DNA of 64,000 bases from Paratrimastix pyriformis (taxonomy: Eukaryota > Preaxostyla > Paratrimastigidae). Positions 50,611 to 62,830 of this stretch are shown here, in pieces. Numbering within the stretch: the first letter of the stretch is position 1; every line of letters starts with the position of its first letter. The notes beneath the pieces were generated by a model, which worked only from the letters and a program-made list of their open reading frames with translations, did not search any database and was not told the DNA's origin. The stretch spans positions 280,001 through 344,000 of the forward strand of contig JAPMOS010000005.1 in NCBI GenBank assembly GCA_027972325.1, read 5' to 3'. The position numbers were made by a program, and so were the translations under genes.

Positions 50611-52054
50611 TCACTTCTTGACAGCGAAGAAGATTCCCGTTGCGGCGCCGGCCACGACGACCGCCCCGCCGGCCACGATGGACAGGATGATGCACACCAG
50701 CATGCAGCGGCTCTTCTTCTCGCCCTTCTGGCCTGGTCCGGGTGTGTGTGACGTGACGGGAGGAAGAGGGAGGTGAGCGAGTGCAGGGGTGGGGGATGGA
50801 GGTTGGTGTGAAGCGGGTGTGTGGAGAGGGGGGCGATATATGGGAGCGAGATGATGTGTGGATGTGGATGGTGATCAGTCGGTCATGTGGGCGGGCGGGG
50901 GTCATGCAGGTGAGGGTCATGTAGGCGGGTCAGGGGGGGCGGGAGCCACGTAAGCTGGTCGGGAGAGGGGAGGGGGGGGGGGGGATGCAGACCTCCTCGA
51001 GGTTCTTGTTGCCCTCCTTCAGCTGCACCAGGGTGTCCTCCGTCTTGCGCTGCATCTCGTCGAGCGACTGTCCCCCCCCCCCCCCCAGATTTAGATGTCG
51101 ACATCACCCATGGAGAACACCCACGTCCAGACGCACCCCCAGATCATGGTATTAGAGAGAGGCGGTCGAGAGCCAGTCGGGGGTGGCGACAGCCGTGTGT
51201 GGATGTGCGTCTCAATCCAATGTCCTCAGTGCACATCTGCATGGGTGTATGCGAGTGCGCGTATGCACGCGTCGGTGTCGGTGGCGAGACATCATAATGC
51301 GGATGCGGCCCCGGGGTTGAGCAGACCTCCTGGCCCGCCTGCACCATGACGGAGAACTCCTGGAAGACCTCCGTGGCGCTGCGGATCTCCCGCTCGATGG
51401 CGTGAAACTCCTCCTGCCGGTCTCCGTGGTGCTGTTTCGTGGATAGAACCCGCAGGGTCATAGAGACGTGGTTCCATTTGAGAAAAAAAATTAGTGGTGC
51501 GGATGGTACCCCGGACGGACCTGCACGTCCTGGTCGCGGTTCTTGGTGGACTGGGTCATGCTCTGCATCTCAATCTGGGGCTCGCGGTCGCGAGAGCCTC
51601 GAGAGGATGTTGGGGATGGGGTGGGGTCGGCACTCCCTAAGACAGCAGGGAGTTGAGTGGTGCGAGGACCAACAACAAACCTTCGTCAAGCGATGGCGGA
51701 GAAGCCCGGGGCGTTGGAGCCGATTTCTTTTCGAGGAACTGGTGGCAAAGCAGCTCAAACTGTGATTGTGTGGCCCGGAATTCAACAATCATCTTCTTTT
51801 TGGCCTCTTTGATGATCACCGAGTCTCGGGGATCGACCTTCAAAGACCCGCTGGTTTCCTAAAAAAAAAAATGCGGTCACCTTCTGCAACCCGCCGGAGA
51901 GACGGACCATAATAACTTTGCGAAGCTCTTCGAATTGTTGAGCGCATGAGGCGCGCAGAGTGCTGGTCTCGCGGGGGGTTCCCAGGCACGCCACCTGATC
52001 GGAGAGCCTTCGAATCTTCGAATTGCAATATTGAATCTTCTGGCCGATATCCAT
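50611..52054 (-). CDS. Syntaxin-like Qa-SNARE
   Basis: Six exons: 52054-51908, 51858-51681, 51636-51521, 51431-51327, 51067-50993 and 50727-50611. Donors are GTCCGT, GTTTGT, GTCCGT, GTCTGC and GTCTGC, and all junctions are in frame. The N-terminal helices (MDIGQKIQYCNSKI...; SVIIKEAKKKMIVEFRATQ) correspond to the syntaxin Habc region. A linker with MQSMTQSTKN follows, then the SNARE motif (RQEEFHAIEREIRSATEVF, FSVMVQAGQESLDEM) and a C-terminal anchor (CMLVCIILSIVAGGAVVV) ending FFAVKK. Plasma-membrane or endosomal fusion is the family role; which compartment cannot be read. Oddity: where syntaxins have the zero-layer Gln in a QG pair, this protein reads GQ, so the zero layer may be shifted or altered. 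The start codon is 74 bp from that of THUMPD1. Confidence 0.85.
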
Positions 52055-52128
52055 CTTGACGGGCGAGCGGGGAACCAGAGATAAAGGGAAGAGCCGATTC
52101 CGCTGCGGTTGAACTTCCTCGCAGGAGA
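52055..52128. promoter_or_regulatory. Short divergent promoter region
   Basis: Only 74 bp separate the ATG of the syntaxin (leftward) from the ATG of THUMPD1 (rightward). Both core promoters and 5' leaders must fit here or overlap the coding regions. Confidence 0.5.
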
Positions 52129-53789
52129 ATGCAACAACAAGGCGGCCGTGGGCGGGGTGGCCGGAAACGCTTTTACGATCAATCGAAACAGCGACGAACC
52201 AAGGGCCGTTTCGAGGCCCCGACACCTGGGATGATCGGAGTGATTGCGACATGCGATCAACGACACCAGCGTTTTTGTGGCATGGATGCCAGGATTTTGC
52301 TCACCGAGCACTACGAAAAAATTTACGGAAAATGGGGCGACGCTCCTGCTGAAGATGATGCTGCCCCTGCTGGTGAGGACGAAAACGAGGACATCGATGA
52401 TCTGATTGCCAAGGAAATTCAGGGCCTGAAGAAGACTGAGGGGCCCAAACCCACCCAAAAACGCCTGTGGGATTTTACATCGACAGGCTGCAAGGTATGG
52501 TGCGAATTCTCTCCCATTCCCACCGCTTTCTCCTCCTCAGGGCGTGGAATTCCTCTCCCTCAATAACCCCGAGGCCGACCCGCATAAGATTGTGCTGTCG
52601 ATCTTCGAGGAAATTCAAAAGAATCCTGCCAAAGTCCACAACGCCAGGCACGTCCGTCACCTGACTCCCGTCCAGGCGACCTGCTACCCGAGCATCGAGA
52701 AGCTTCAGCCTCTGCTCCGGTCGCTCCTGGAACAGCACTACCCGGCTCGGACGGTGGCCGCCACTCCTGCCTCTCATCCGGAACCCTCCGTTGCCACCCC
52801 CGCACCGGCCCCATCCGCCACATCGACCCCCGCACCGGAAGCGATCCCAGCAGCCGCCACGACCACGCCGGCCCCCGCTGCCGCTCAGGCGACCATATCG
52901 GCCCCCCCGCCGGACACAGCCGCCCCCGCGCAGCCAGTCTCTGCGCCCACACCCGCCGCGCCCGCAGCCGCTCCCATACCAGATTCAGCCCCAACCGTCC
53001 CGGCGGCAGTCTTTCCGACGACATACGCGGTCCACTTCAAGTGCCGCAACAACAACGCAGTCAGCTGCCAGTCATGCATCGATCTGGTCCGGGACACCAT
53101 CACAGAGCTCGGCTACGGAGGCCAGGTGCGCCTGGGTCCGTGGGACGATGCCCCCCCCTCCTGACCGATGATGTACGGTTGGCTGTCTTCTGGGGTTTGA
53201 TGGGCTCATCACTCATCATCATCATCTCTGCCTGTCTCGCTGTCTCGCTCCAGACTGGAAGCAGCCGCAGCTGATGGTTGTGATCGAGATTCTCCAGCGC
53301 CTCCTCGGGGTCACCGTGTCTACGGCCTGGGGTTCGACCCACAAGTTCAACCTCCAGAGCTTTGCCGTTGGGGGTGGAGCCGAGCCCGAGGCAGCCGGGG
53401 GTCCAACGGCCTCGCGCGCAGCCGCCGCCCGCCGGGCGCCCAAGGCCAAGGCGGCCGATGATGACGCGGTCGAGGGCGAGGACGAGGACGAGGAGGACGA
53501 GACGACCCCCGTCCCGCCCTCGGCCTCTCCCCTGGAAACACTGAAACCGCTGGACCCCAACCCGCCCCCCAGCCGTGCCGAGCGGCGTGCCGCCAAGCGC
53601 AGCCCGCCTCATGGCGGCGAGCCGGCCATGTTCCATGCCTTCGCTGAGACTTCCATCGTCAACCCGTTTGCCGCGCCCGCCGCGCCCGCCGCGCCCGCCG
53701 CGCCCGCCGCGCCCGCACCGGCCGTGGCACCCGCCACCGAGACCGCCAGCCCAGCCGCCGTGCCTGAACCCGCGCCCCATCAGGAATGA
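52129..53789 (+). CDS. THUMPD1: THUMPD1/Tan1, tRNA acetylation adaptor
   Basis: Three exons, 52129-52494, 52541-53135 and 53254-53789, give 498 residues. Domain order: a Gly/Arg-rich start; the conserved family head GVIATCDQRHQRFCGMDA with AxxLLxEHYEKIYG; the N-terminal THUMP part (GVEFLSLNN; ARHVRHLTPVQATCYPS); a ~90-residue Pro/Ala insert; and the C-terminal THUMP part (TYAVHFKCRNNNAV) with WKQPQLMVVIEILQRLLGV. An acidic and Ala-Pro-repeat tail makes it longer than the human (353) and yeast (289) proteins. The family presents tRNA-Ser and tRNA-Leu to the NAT10/Kre33 acetyltransferase for N4-acetylcytidine at position 12, in the nucleus or nucleolus. Donors are GTATGG and GTCCGT; the second junction restores LDWKQPQL in phase 1. 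Confidence 0.9.
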
Positions 53790-54268
53790 TGTGCCATCGT
53801 TCGTTAGGTGTTTTGCTGTCATGACGCGCAACAACAGTGGTGATGATCGAGCCGTGGGGCTGTCTGATTCGCTGGCGCTGGTGAGCAGGTTCGGGGAGTT
53901 GATGAAGGGATTGCGGTTTCAGGGAGGACCGTTGATGGGGGCTGCTCCTGGGATAGCAGGGAGGTCGGGGCAGCGGGGCCGGGGATGTTCAGGAGACAGC
54001 CGATCTGCCCTTCTGGGGTGGCGAAGCAGGCAGCACCCACAGCCTCCCCTGTCCCCACCGCTTTCCCATCTGTCCTCGCCGCTTTCCCATCTGTCCGTGT
54101 TTCCCATGTTCCCGTTTTCCGCAGTTTTCCAACGACTTGGTGGCACGGCATGCTCTTTCTGAGCTGCACAGGAGCAACGGGCGGGCAGCGGCCGGGGGGA
54201 AGGAGGCGTGGGGGGGGGGTGACATCCACAGGTGTCGAGGTGAGGAAGGCCAGGTGCCCTGGGGGCGC
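53790..54268. other. Intergenic region between convergent genes
   Basis: The 479 bp between the stop codons of THUMPD1 and the large unknown gene contain near-repeats of CTTTCCCATCTGTCC at 54060-54094, a run of G at about 54208-54216 and no supported gene. Confidence 0.5.
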
Positions 54269-55792
54269 TCAGAGCAGGCCGGCCGGGGGCGGTGGCGGTG
54301 GCGGTGAGGTGGAGAGCCCGAGCATGGGCGATGGCAGCAGCAACAGCCCATCCATGGACAGCCCCGTCCCCGTCCCCGTCCCCGTCCCCGTCCCCGTCCC
54401 AGCCCCTGTCCCCGGGCTCGTGGGCACTGTCGACGCCACCCCGCCGCCCGTGATGGCAAGGTCGGTATCAAAGCCATCGAAGAGCATCCCGCCCTCGAGG
54501 GAGGGGCTCCAGGGGGTGCTCAGATCGGGGCCCCAGCACGGGCCGGCCGGCGGGCCGGTGATGAGCGGGGGCACGAGGCCGCCAGGGGCCAGGGAGGGCA
54601 GCGGGGGCAGGGGCCCGGACATGCCGAACGGGTCGCCGAACAGGGGCGGGGCGTGGGGCACCAGCAGGGCCAGTGGGGCCTCGGGGGCGGCGGCGGGGGC
54701 GGCGGGAGAGGCACCGGCAGGAGGCGGGGCCGGGGCCGGGGCGCTCATGAGGCCCATCAGCAGCCTGCTCAAGTCCTCCTCCACAGTGCCGCCGGTGCCG
54801 CCCCCTCCCAGGGTCGTGTCGGCCTCCTCGGCATCGGCATCCCCGACCAGGTCGGCCGAGGTCAGGGGGGGCGGGGAGGCTGGCGGCGGCGGGGATGGCG
54901 ACGGGGACGGCCGTACGGGAGCGGCGGCGGGCCGATGACGGAACCCCTGGCCCCCGCCGCTGCTGGTGGTGCTGGTGGTGAGCGGTGGTTGTGGCGGGAC
55001 GGGCTGCGGCTGTTGTTTGGCCCGTCGGCCGCGTGGCCCCGGGGGCGCCGCAGGCGGTGGTGGTGGTGGCGGCGGGGGCAGGGGCGGGACGGGGGCAGGA
55101 ACCGGATCCAGGGACAGCGAGAGCAACCCGTGCCCGGCGAATGCCACCGGGAGTTTCCTGTCCCGGTCCCTGTCCCTGTCCCGTCCGCCCCGCGTGCCGC
55201 CGCTACTGGCGGTGCTGCCTGCCGGTGGACTCGGGTCGCCGCGCTTGCCCCGGGACCAGCATCCCCCCGCGGGCAGCGGGGGCGGGGCGGTGGCGGCCCG
55301 GGCGGCGGCGAGGGCGGCAGCCGCGGAGGTCGTCCGTCGGGAGGCCACGTGGGGCGAGGGCGAGGGCGACGGCGTGGGCGGGGTGGGCGGTGGGGAGTGC
55401 GAGCTGCTCGGGGCTCGTGGCGCGGGGGCAGGTTTGGTGGCGGGCGGAGGCGGAGGTGGGCGCGGGGCCGGGGCCGGGGCTGGGGGAACGTCTGGTGAGG
55501 ACGGGACGGGCGCCTGGGCTGAGGGAAGGGAGACGGGGTTGTGGTGGTGGGTGGTTGGGTGAATGGTGGTTGTGGTGGTTGTGGTGATTGCTGATGTGGT
55601 GGTGGTGGTGGTGGTGGTGACGGTGGTGGTTGCAGTAGTTGCGGCGGGGGCAGAGGCGGCTGTTGGGGCCGGGGCCGGAGCGGGGGCCGCCTTGGGCGAG
55701 GCCGTCGCGCGGCCGCTCTTCTGCTCCGCCTGCTGCTGCTGCTGTTGGGGTCCGCGCCTGCGTCCCCGATCGCGTTGCTGCTGTCGTTGTTG

Positions 55793-55860
<68 letters not shown>

Positions 55861-58091
55861 TCTCTTGTGGCTGCCGGGCGGCGGGGAGCCGAGTGCTGGT
55901 GGTGCTGCCGACTGGGGAGGGCTGTGGGGCGGCTGCTGCAGTGGCCGGCGCGGGTCTGTCCGCAGCCCCACGGCGGGCGGTTGGCTCGGCCTGCCGCGCG
56001 TCCTCGGCCGGGGCAGGCGAGGTGGCACTGGGTGACGGCGGGGTCTCGTCATCATCTTCGTGGGCCGCCCCGCCACCACCACCGTGACGCTTCTCATGGC
56101 GTCGCTGTTTCTGTCGGGCCCGCCGGCGGTCCTTGCCGGTCATCATGGCCGCGTCGGGGTACTCCTCCTCGGGCGCCACGACGACCCGCATCTCGCGCCA
56201 CAGGGTCAGCCGCTCCGGGGTGGGGACATAGTGGGGCCCCAAAACGGCCGCGGGGTATGTCTCCCCGGTGTAGTCGGTCTGGGCCGAGGTGCGTTTCATG
56301 GGCGGGTGGGGGCACCCCGCTGGGGCGGGCGGGCGGGCGGGCTGCGGCAGGTTGAGCAGAAGCGGGCTGAGGAGCGGAGACGCCGGGGGAGCCGCCAGGA
56401 GGAGGGCCCGCAGGGGGCCCAGCCCGGCCTTTGGGTCGGCGAGCAGATACCGGGTGGGGGCGGCCAGGGTGGCCGAGAAGGCGGCTCCGGCCCCACGAAC
56501 GCGGGCCACCAGACTGCGGAATGTGGCGAACCCGACTCCGATGTGGTACAGGGGCAGGGCCGTCACCGGGCCGGCCGAGGGCGGGGCCGGGAGGGCGCTG
56601 TCGGCAGTCGGGGCTGGTGGTGGTACCGCCGCCGCCCCGCCCATGTCATCGCCGGGGCCCCGGCTGGCCCAGCTCTCCTCCCGGCGGAAGACCAGGATAT
56701 CCAGCCCGGGCGGGGCCTGGCCCCCCTCGGCCGCACCCTCGGGACCGGTGGTGGTGGTGGTGGTGGTCACGGGGGCAACCAGGTGGAACAGGGTCCGGAG
56801 GAGGGTCGGCCGACCCAACCCCGGGGACGGAGCCGCCGCCGGGGCCGCATCACCAGCGGCAGGGGTGGATGCTGCTGCTGCTGATGATGCTGATGCTGAT
56901 GCTGATGCTGATGCTGATGCTGATGGGGGCACTGGTGGAATGACAAGGGGCGCCGCGGGTGTCGGCTCGGTCACGAGGATGGGCAGGTAGAGCCTGTTGA
57001 ATGGCGGGCAGAGCGGCGGCTGTGTCTGCTGCTCGGCCGGTGCCTCAGGCTGGTGGGCCGGGCCGGCGGACGGGTCCGGGGCAGCAGCGGAAGCATCGGG
57101 GGTCGGCGGGGGCACGTCGAAGAGGGCCGGGTCGCACTGGACATGGGCGAAGAGTCGATCGATGTGCACCCGGATGTGGCCCGCCATCTGGGCCAAGTCC
57201 GCACAGACGGCCGGTCCCAGGGTCACCGAGGCGGCCGGCTCACGAAGCAGGTCCTGCCAGAGGGCCAGCAGGTTGGTCAGCCGGGCCCGCGAGTGCAGTG
57301 CAAGTCGGAGGCCGGCCGCCAGAGGCCCGGCCGTCTCGGCCGCGTCGGGCCGGGTCCGGTGCAGGCTGTCCATGGCCCGGAGCAGGGCCACCACCACCCG
57401 GAACTCATCCTGGATACTGCCGTACAGCAGACAGAAGTACTGACGCACGTGGTGTGGCCGGTAGAGCAGGGTCTTCGGGGCCCGGGTCGGGGCGATAGCC
57501 ATCATCACCTGAACCGTCGCAGGGGAGAGCGGTGAGGCGGGGGCGGGCGGGGCGGGCGCGGGAGGGTCGTGGAGAGCGGGGTGGCGGCGATGGCGGTGGG
57601 GTCGGGAGGGGTGGGCTGCCGGGGGGCGGGCAGGACGAGCTGAATGCTGGCGGTCGCCGAGTGACGATGATGGTGGCGGTGGTGGCGAGGGCACGGCGGG
57701 CGGTGATGGCGGCGGCAGCGGCGATGGGAGAACCGCCTGTTCGGCCAGAAAATCCCGGCAGGGTGGTGGTGGTGGTGGCGGCGGTCTCGGGCAAGGCGGC
57801 AGGGGTGGCGGTTGGGGCGGGGCGAAGGGCAGTGCCAGAGCTGCAGGTGGGTCTGCTGGTATGCCCATGACCAGCCGCCCTGCCCCATGAGCACCAGGAG
57901 GCGGTCCGGGAAGGCCACCTCGAGCCGGAGCTGCCCAGGTTGGAAGTGAGTGGTCGGTTAGGAACCCTCATCCAGATATCATCATCCAATCCATCAACCA
58001 ATCAATCATCCATTATTCATCCTCGTCATCACCCAGTCACCTCCTCCCTCCCTCCCTCCCTCCTCCTCCTCCAAACAACATCATCATCATC

Positions 58092-58122
<31 letters not shown>

Positions 58123-60211
58123 CCACCACCATCACCACCATCACCATCATCATCCCCCGACCTGGAAGATCAGGGCCCAGCACTGGTACCGCAGCTCGGG
58201 GGACAGCCGGGTGGGCGGAATCAGCGACTTGGCCGCTGTGACGGACATCCCCCCGCCCCCGGCCCCGTACCCCCCGCCCCGCGCTGCGGCAAGGGCCGCC
58301 GCCCCCTGGGCTGCCAGCGAGGCGGGCAGGCTGCTGCCCTGGGCCAGCCGGCGGGCGGCCGAGGGGTGCGAGGATGACATCGAGGCGGGGGACTTGGTCA
58401 GGGCGTTGGCGAAGGTGTTGGTGGGCGGCAGAAGCCCGTCGATGTGGGCGGCCGTCAGGAGCAGCAGGTACTCGAGACGCACGCGGATGGTGCCCACCCG
58501 GACCTGCGGATATCACCCCCCCGCACAAAAAAATAATTTGAAATTTGAAAAAAAAGGATGGTGCCCACCCGGACCTGCGGATATCACCCCCCCCGGCACA
58601 CACACCACACAAAATAATAATTTGAAATTTGAAGGGGGGAAAAAATGAGCTCGATGATGAGATTGCACACCCCGGACCTGCGGATACCACCCCCCGCCCA
58701 AAAAAATTTGAAATTTGAAATTTGAAAAAAGAAAAGAAAAATGACTAACAAAATGAGCGCTCGCTGACGATAATGCCCACCCCGACCTGTGGATATCCAC
58801 CCCCCCTCCCCCCCCCGACAAAAAACGATGGTGTGCCGGGGGATGGCAGGCTGTGGGGGTCATACCGACCTGCTCGTCTTGAATCTGCTGGTCGATCGTC
58901 GGGGCGGCCGCGGCGACGGCAGCCGCGAGGATGGAGGCGAAGGGCGTGTCCGTCCCCAGGCGGCCTCCACTGGGGTCCTTGCCGTGGGTCTTGGATTCCT
59001 GCTGCACAGCCAGAAACGTGAAGAGGGTGCGACGATGGGTGCGGGCATGCCGGTCGGTACGGAGAGGCGGAAGGAAGGGGGGAAATCAAAAAAAAAAAAA
59101 AAAAAAAAACTGAATGTCATGCGTCTGAGATTCCTGGTGCCCCAACCAGGAGTCGCGAGTGGGTGCGATATGGTGGTGGTGGTGTGATGCGTGCGAGATG
59201 ATGTGATGTGCGAGATGATGATGTGTGGTGTGCGAGATGATGATGTGTGGTGTGCGAGATGATGATGCGTGGTGTGCGAGATGATGATGCGTGGTGTGCG
59301 AGATGATGTGTGATGGGTGATATGATGATGTGTGCAATATGATGTGTGATGTGTGTGTAGCGGGTGGCAACTGCATGGGCGAAAACCGCGGATCCGTCCC
59401 GAGAGGGGCAGGGGGGGGGGGGGGGGGGGGGGGGTCTGGCTGTGTCTCTCTGAATGTGGCTGTGACCCGGGTCAGCGTGCTCCCATCCTGATGATGGGCA
59501 AGAGGGGGAGTCTGCCTGCCTGCCTGTCTTTCTCTGTCTCTCTGCGTGTGGCTGTGGCCTGGTGGGTTAAAACGTCTGTCCATCCTGGTGATGGGCGAGA
59601 GGGGGGAGTCTGCCTGCCTGTCTTTCTGTGTGTGGCGGGGCGGCCACGGACGTGGAGTCTGGCAATGTTGCGCAGTCCGCGCAGATAGGCCTCCCGCTCT
59701 GCAAAGAGCAGCCGCAGGTAGTGCCCGAACCGGTGCCGCGGCGCGGGCAGGATGAAGAAGGGGTCGCGCTCCCGGGGGGGCAGAGCCCCGGTCCCCTCGG
59801 CCAGGATCTGTTCAGGCGTCAGCAGGCCAAACTTGGCTTGTAAGTCCGCGTCAATCGCCATGTCGTTCTCGTCTTGTGGTGGTGGTGGCGGCGGGGGTGG
59901 TGGTGGTGGCGGCGGCATCGGGGCGGCGAGGGCGGCGGCATCGGGGTCGGATTCTGGGGGCTGGGGCGGCATGCCGGGGTAGGGGATGATGGGGCAGCCC
60001 TGGTCGACGTTGATCCATTGGGCTTGCAGGGCCCGCAGTCGGTCCAACTCGCGCTCGTGCCGCTGCAGGGTCACCTGTGTGTGGGCGTGTGCGCGTGGTG
60101 GACAGTGATGGTTGGATGGTGATGGTTGGATGATGATGATGACTGGATGATGACTGGATGATGACTGGATGATGCTGATGATGCTGATGATGCTGATGAT
60201 GCTGATGATGC

Positions 60212-60295
<84 letters not shown>

Positions 60296-60613
60296 GACGT
60301 CTCACTTGTTGCCTGCGGCACTGCCTCTGCTAAGGCCCGGGGAGGGAAGGAGGTGGGCTGGCTGACGGGTGGAAGAGCGCATATGTCATGGGCAATTGAT
60401 GCGTGCGCTGGGCAGCGGATGGATGCCGAGAGGGAGACGTTTGGTGGTTGGGTGCATGGTCAGGGGGAGGCGGGCGGACCTGGTGCAGGGCCCGCTGACG
60501 TGCGGCCAGGCGCCTGTGCAAATGCCTGAGATGCTCCCGCTGAAGCTGCTGCTGCACACGCTGGAGCTGGTTGGCCTGGTCGGTCTGCTCGCCCAGGCGC
60601 TTGATGCCTGCCC

Positions 60614-60676
<63 letters not shown>

Positions 60677-60848
60677 GGATGATTGGATGATTGGATGATT
60701 GGATGATGATTGGATGCTGATGCTGATGCTGATGCTGATGCTGATGCTGATGCTGATGCTGATGCTGATGCTGATGATTGGATGATGATGATTGGATGAT
60801 GATGATTGGATGATGATGATTGGATGATGATGATTGGATGATGATGAT

Positions 60849-60887
<39 letters not shown>

Positions 60888-62830
60888 GGATGATGATGAT
60901 TGGATGATGATGATTGGATGATGATGATCGGGATGATTGGATGATGATGATGGATGATGATGATGATGGATGATTGGCGGTGGGCGAGTGGGCAGGTCCC
61001 CACGGACCAGCCATCATCTCGGCCAGCAAATCTGGGCAGAGCAGCAGGGTGGCCGCCCCCGGGCCCAGAACCGCCCCCAGACTCGCACTCACCTCGGCCT
61101 CCGTTGGCCCGCCAGCCGCCGCTGGTCCACCGACCTCGGTGGTGCTGGGCTGGTCCTTGGCGCTGCTTTCGGGGGCCGGGACAGCAGGGGCCGGGGCCGG
61201 GGCCGGGGCTGGGGCCGGGGGTGTGGCCGGGGCGGCGGCGGTGGTGGCGTCGGACTCACCCGGGGGCAGGAAGACCTCCAGCCGTTCGATAAACCGGCGC
61301 AGGAACCCGGATGAGGGCGGCGTGGTGGTGCCGGTGGGGGCGTCCGTGGGGGCGGGCTCGCCGGGGGTGGTGATGGCGGCGGCGGCGGCGGTTGGAGCAG
61401 GAGCGGCGTCGGGTGGGCTCGGTGCCGTCTGGCCAGCGGTTGGCTCAGGCAGGGCGGTGGCGGATAGTGTGGTGGGAGGAGCAGGAACAGGAGCAGGAGC
61501 AGGAGGGGCGGCGGATGTGGTGGCGGTGAGGGAGACGTGATCTGGGGGGGCGGGTTGGGTCGACCCCTGCGGTGGTGGTGGTGGTGCCAGTCGTGACCCC
61601 GCCTGTGGCTCGGGGGCAATGGGACCGAGCGGATCCTCGCCCTCATCGATCTCCTCCACCGTGGACTCGTCGCCCTGGCCCCCGTCCGACATCGACATTG
61701 TCGGTTCGTCGGCCAGCAGGCCCAGCCGGGGCGGTCCGACCAGGGGATGGGGCAGGCCGGCCACGCCAGGGGGCAGGGGGCACTCGGGCGCGGGGGTGCC
61801 GGCCGGGGTGGGGGCCGGGGCCGGGGCGATGGCGCGCATGAGGGGCCGCGAGGGCAGGGACATGGTGGACGGGTGCCGGGTGGCGGCCACCAGCATCCAG
61901 CGGGTGGCCGGGCCCAGGGCGGCCATGGCCGTGGTGGCCGTCAGGCCGGGGTTCATGGTGGTCGAGACGCCGCTGGTGTTGGTGATGCTGCACAAAAGAA
62001 ACACGGAAAGGGAGGGGTGTGAAAGGGCTGATCAAGACGCCGCTGGTGTTGGTGGTGCTGGGGTGGGTGCAGAGGACATGCACAAGAAGGAGAAGGTGCG
62101 TGAAAGGGGATGATGATGACTGGGTGATGACTGGATGAGGACTGGATGATGACTGGATGATGACTGGATGATGATGACTGGATGATGATGACTGGATGAT
62201 GAGGACTGGATGATGAGGACTGGATGATGAGGACTGGATGATGAGGACTGGATGATGAGGACTGGATGATGAGGACTGGATGATGATGACTGGACGATGA
62301 GGACTGGATGATGAGGACTGGATGATGAGGACTGGATGATGAGGACTGGATGATGAGGACTGGATGATGACTGGATGATGACTGGATGATGAGGACTGGA
62401 TGATGAGGACTGGATGATGGTGATGATGCTGATGCTGATGCTGATCGTGGGTGGGTGGGTGGGTGGGTGGTGGGTGGGGCAGATAGAGCAGCCCAAGGCC
62501 ACCGCCCAAGCGCCCTTCCCCCTGGACTGGAGAGACCTTCGCTGGGTGGGTGTCGTGATGGCGGGCAGCAGGGCGGGTGACCCAGGCGCTGGGCTCATCT
62601 GGCTTGCCAGCCGACGTGTGGTGGGCGAGGGCGCGGGGGCCGCCGGAGGCGCGGGCAGTGCCGGCGGGGGCGGCAGGGCCGCGAAGGGGTTGAGTTGGTG
62701 CTGCTGGTGCAGCGGCAGCAGGGAGGAACCCGAGGGTGGCAGGATGGACGTGGGCGGGTGGGTCTCGGGCAGGGTGGAGAGGCAGTACCAGATCCAGTGG
62801 GGCACCCGGCTGGCCGGAAAGCGCCGCCGG
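54269..62830 (-). CDS. Very large unknown Pro/Ala/Gln-rich protein (5' end unresolved)
   Basis: The long last exon 57508-54269 encodes about 1,080 residues. Its ordered start (TLLYRPHHVRQYFCLLYGS, FRVVVALLRAMDSLH, ADLAQMAGHIRVHIDRLFAH) and a middle segment (LPLYHIGVGFATFRSLVARV, YAAVLG-like ETYPAAVLGPHYVP) are embedded in Pro/Ala/Ser/Thr regions. It includes a polyglutamine tract of about 25 residues near 55860-55790. Upstream exons on the strand: 57930 to about 57830 (LRLEVAFPDRLLVLMGQGGW), 58502-58162 (VRLEYLLLLTAAHIDG), about 59001-58870, 60074-59652 (LLTPEQILAEG; FGHYLRLLFAEREAYLRGL), 60607-60480 (coiled coil LQRVQQQLQREHLRHLH), 61987-61008 and one ending at 62537. Donors are GTCGGG, GTCGGT, GTCCGT, GTCCGC and GTCCGT. 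I do not recognise the family; a scaffold or transcription-related role would be a guess. The exact first exon and the 57830-57508 junction are open. Confidence 0.6.
58502..58812. repeat. Tandemly duplicated splice-acceptor segment
   Basis: The functional acceptor at 58503-58511 (sense ATATCCGCAG) with the exon start GTCCGGGTGGGCACCATCC is repeated upstream three more times, near 58570-58590, 58670-58690 and 58770-58800. The repeats carry AT-rich linkers (AATTTGAAATTTGAA). The copies decay with distance. Confidence 0.75.
59175..59350. repeat. GTGCGAGATGATGAT minisatellite
   Basis: Tandem 15-24-bp units of GTGTGCGAGATGATGAT in an intron of the large unknown gene. Confidence 0.85.
60103..60975. 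repeat. GAT arrays around a coiled-coil exon
   Basis: Two blocks, 60103-60297 and about 60618-60975, made of GAT, GCTGAT hexamers (60715-60775) and TGATTGGATGATGA units, flank exon 60607-60480. Confidence 0.9.
62108..62450. repeat. GACTGGATGATGAG minisatellite
   Basis: About twenty copies of a 14-15-bp unit, in an intron of the large unknown gene. Confidence 0.9.

Noticed and set aside
49873-50751. Plus-strand frame of 292 codons
   Set aside because: It has Arg/Gly-rich, non-conserved composition and runs antisense into the last syntaxin exon.
54653-57535. Several long plus-strand frames of Gly/Arg/Ala composition
   Set aside because: They are antisense shadows of the GC-rich last exon of the large unknown gene.
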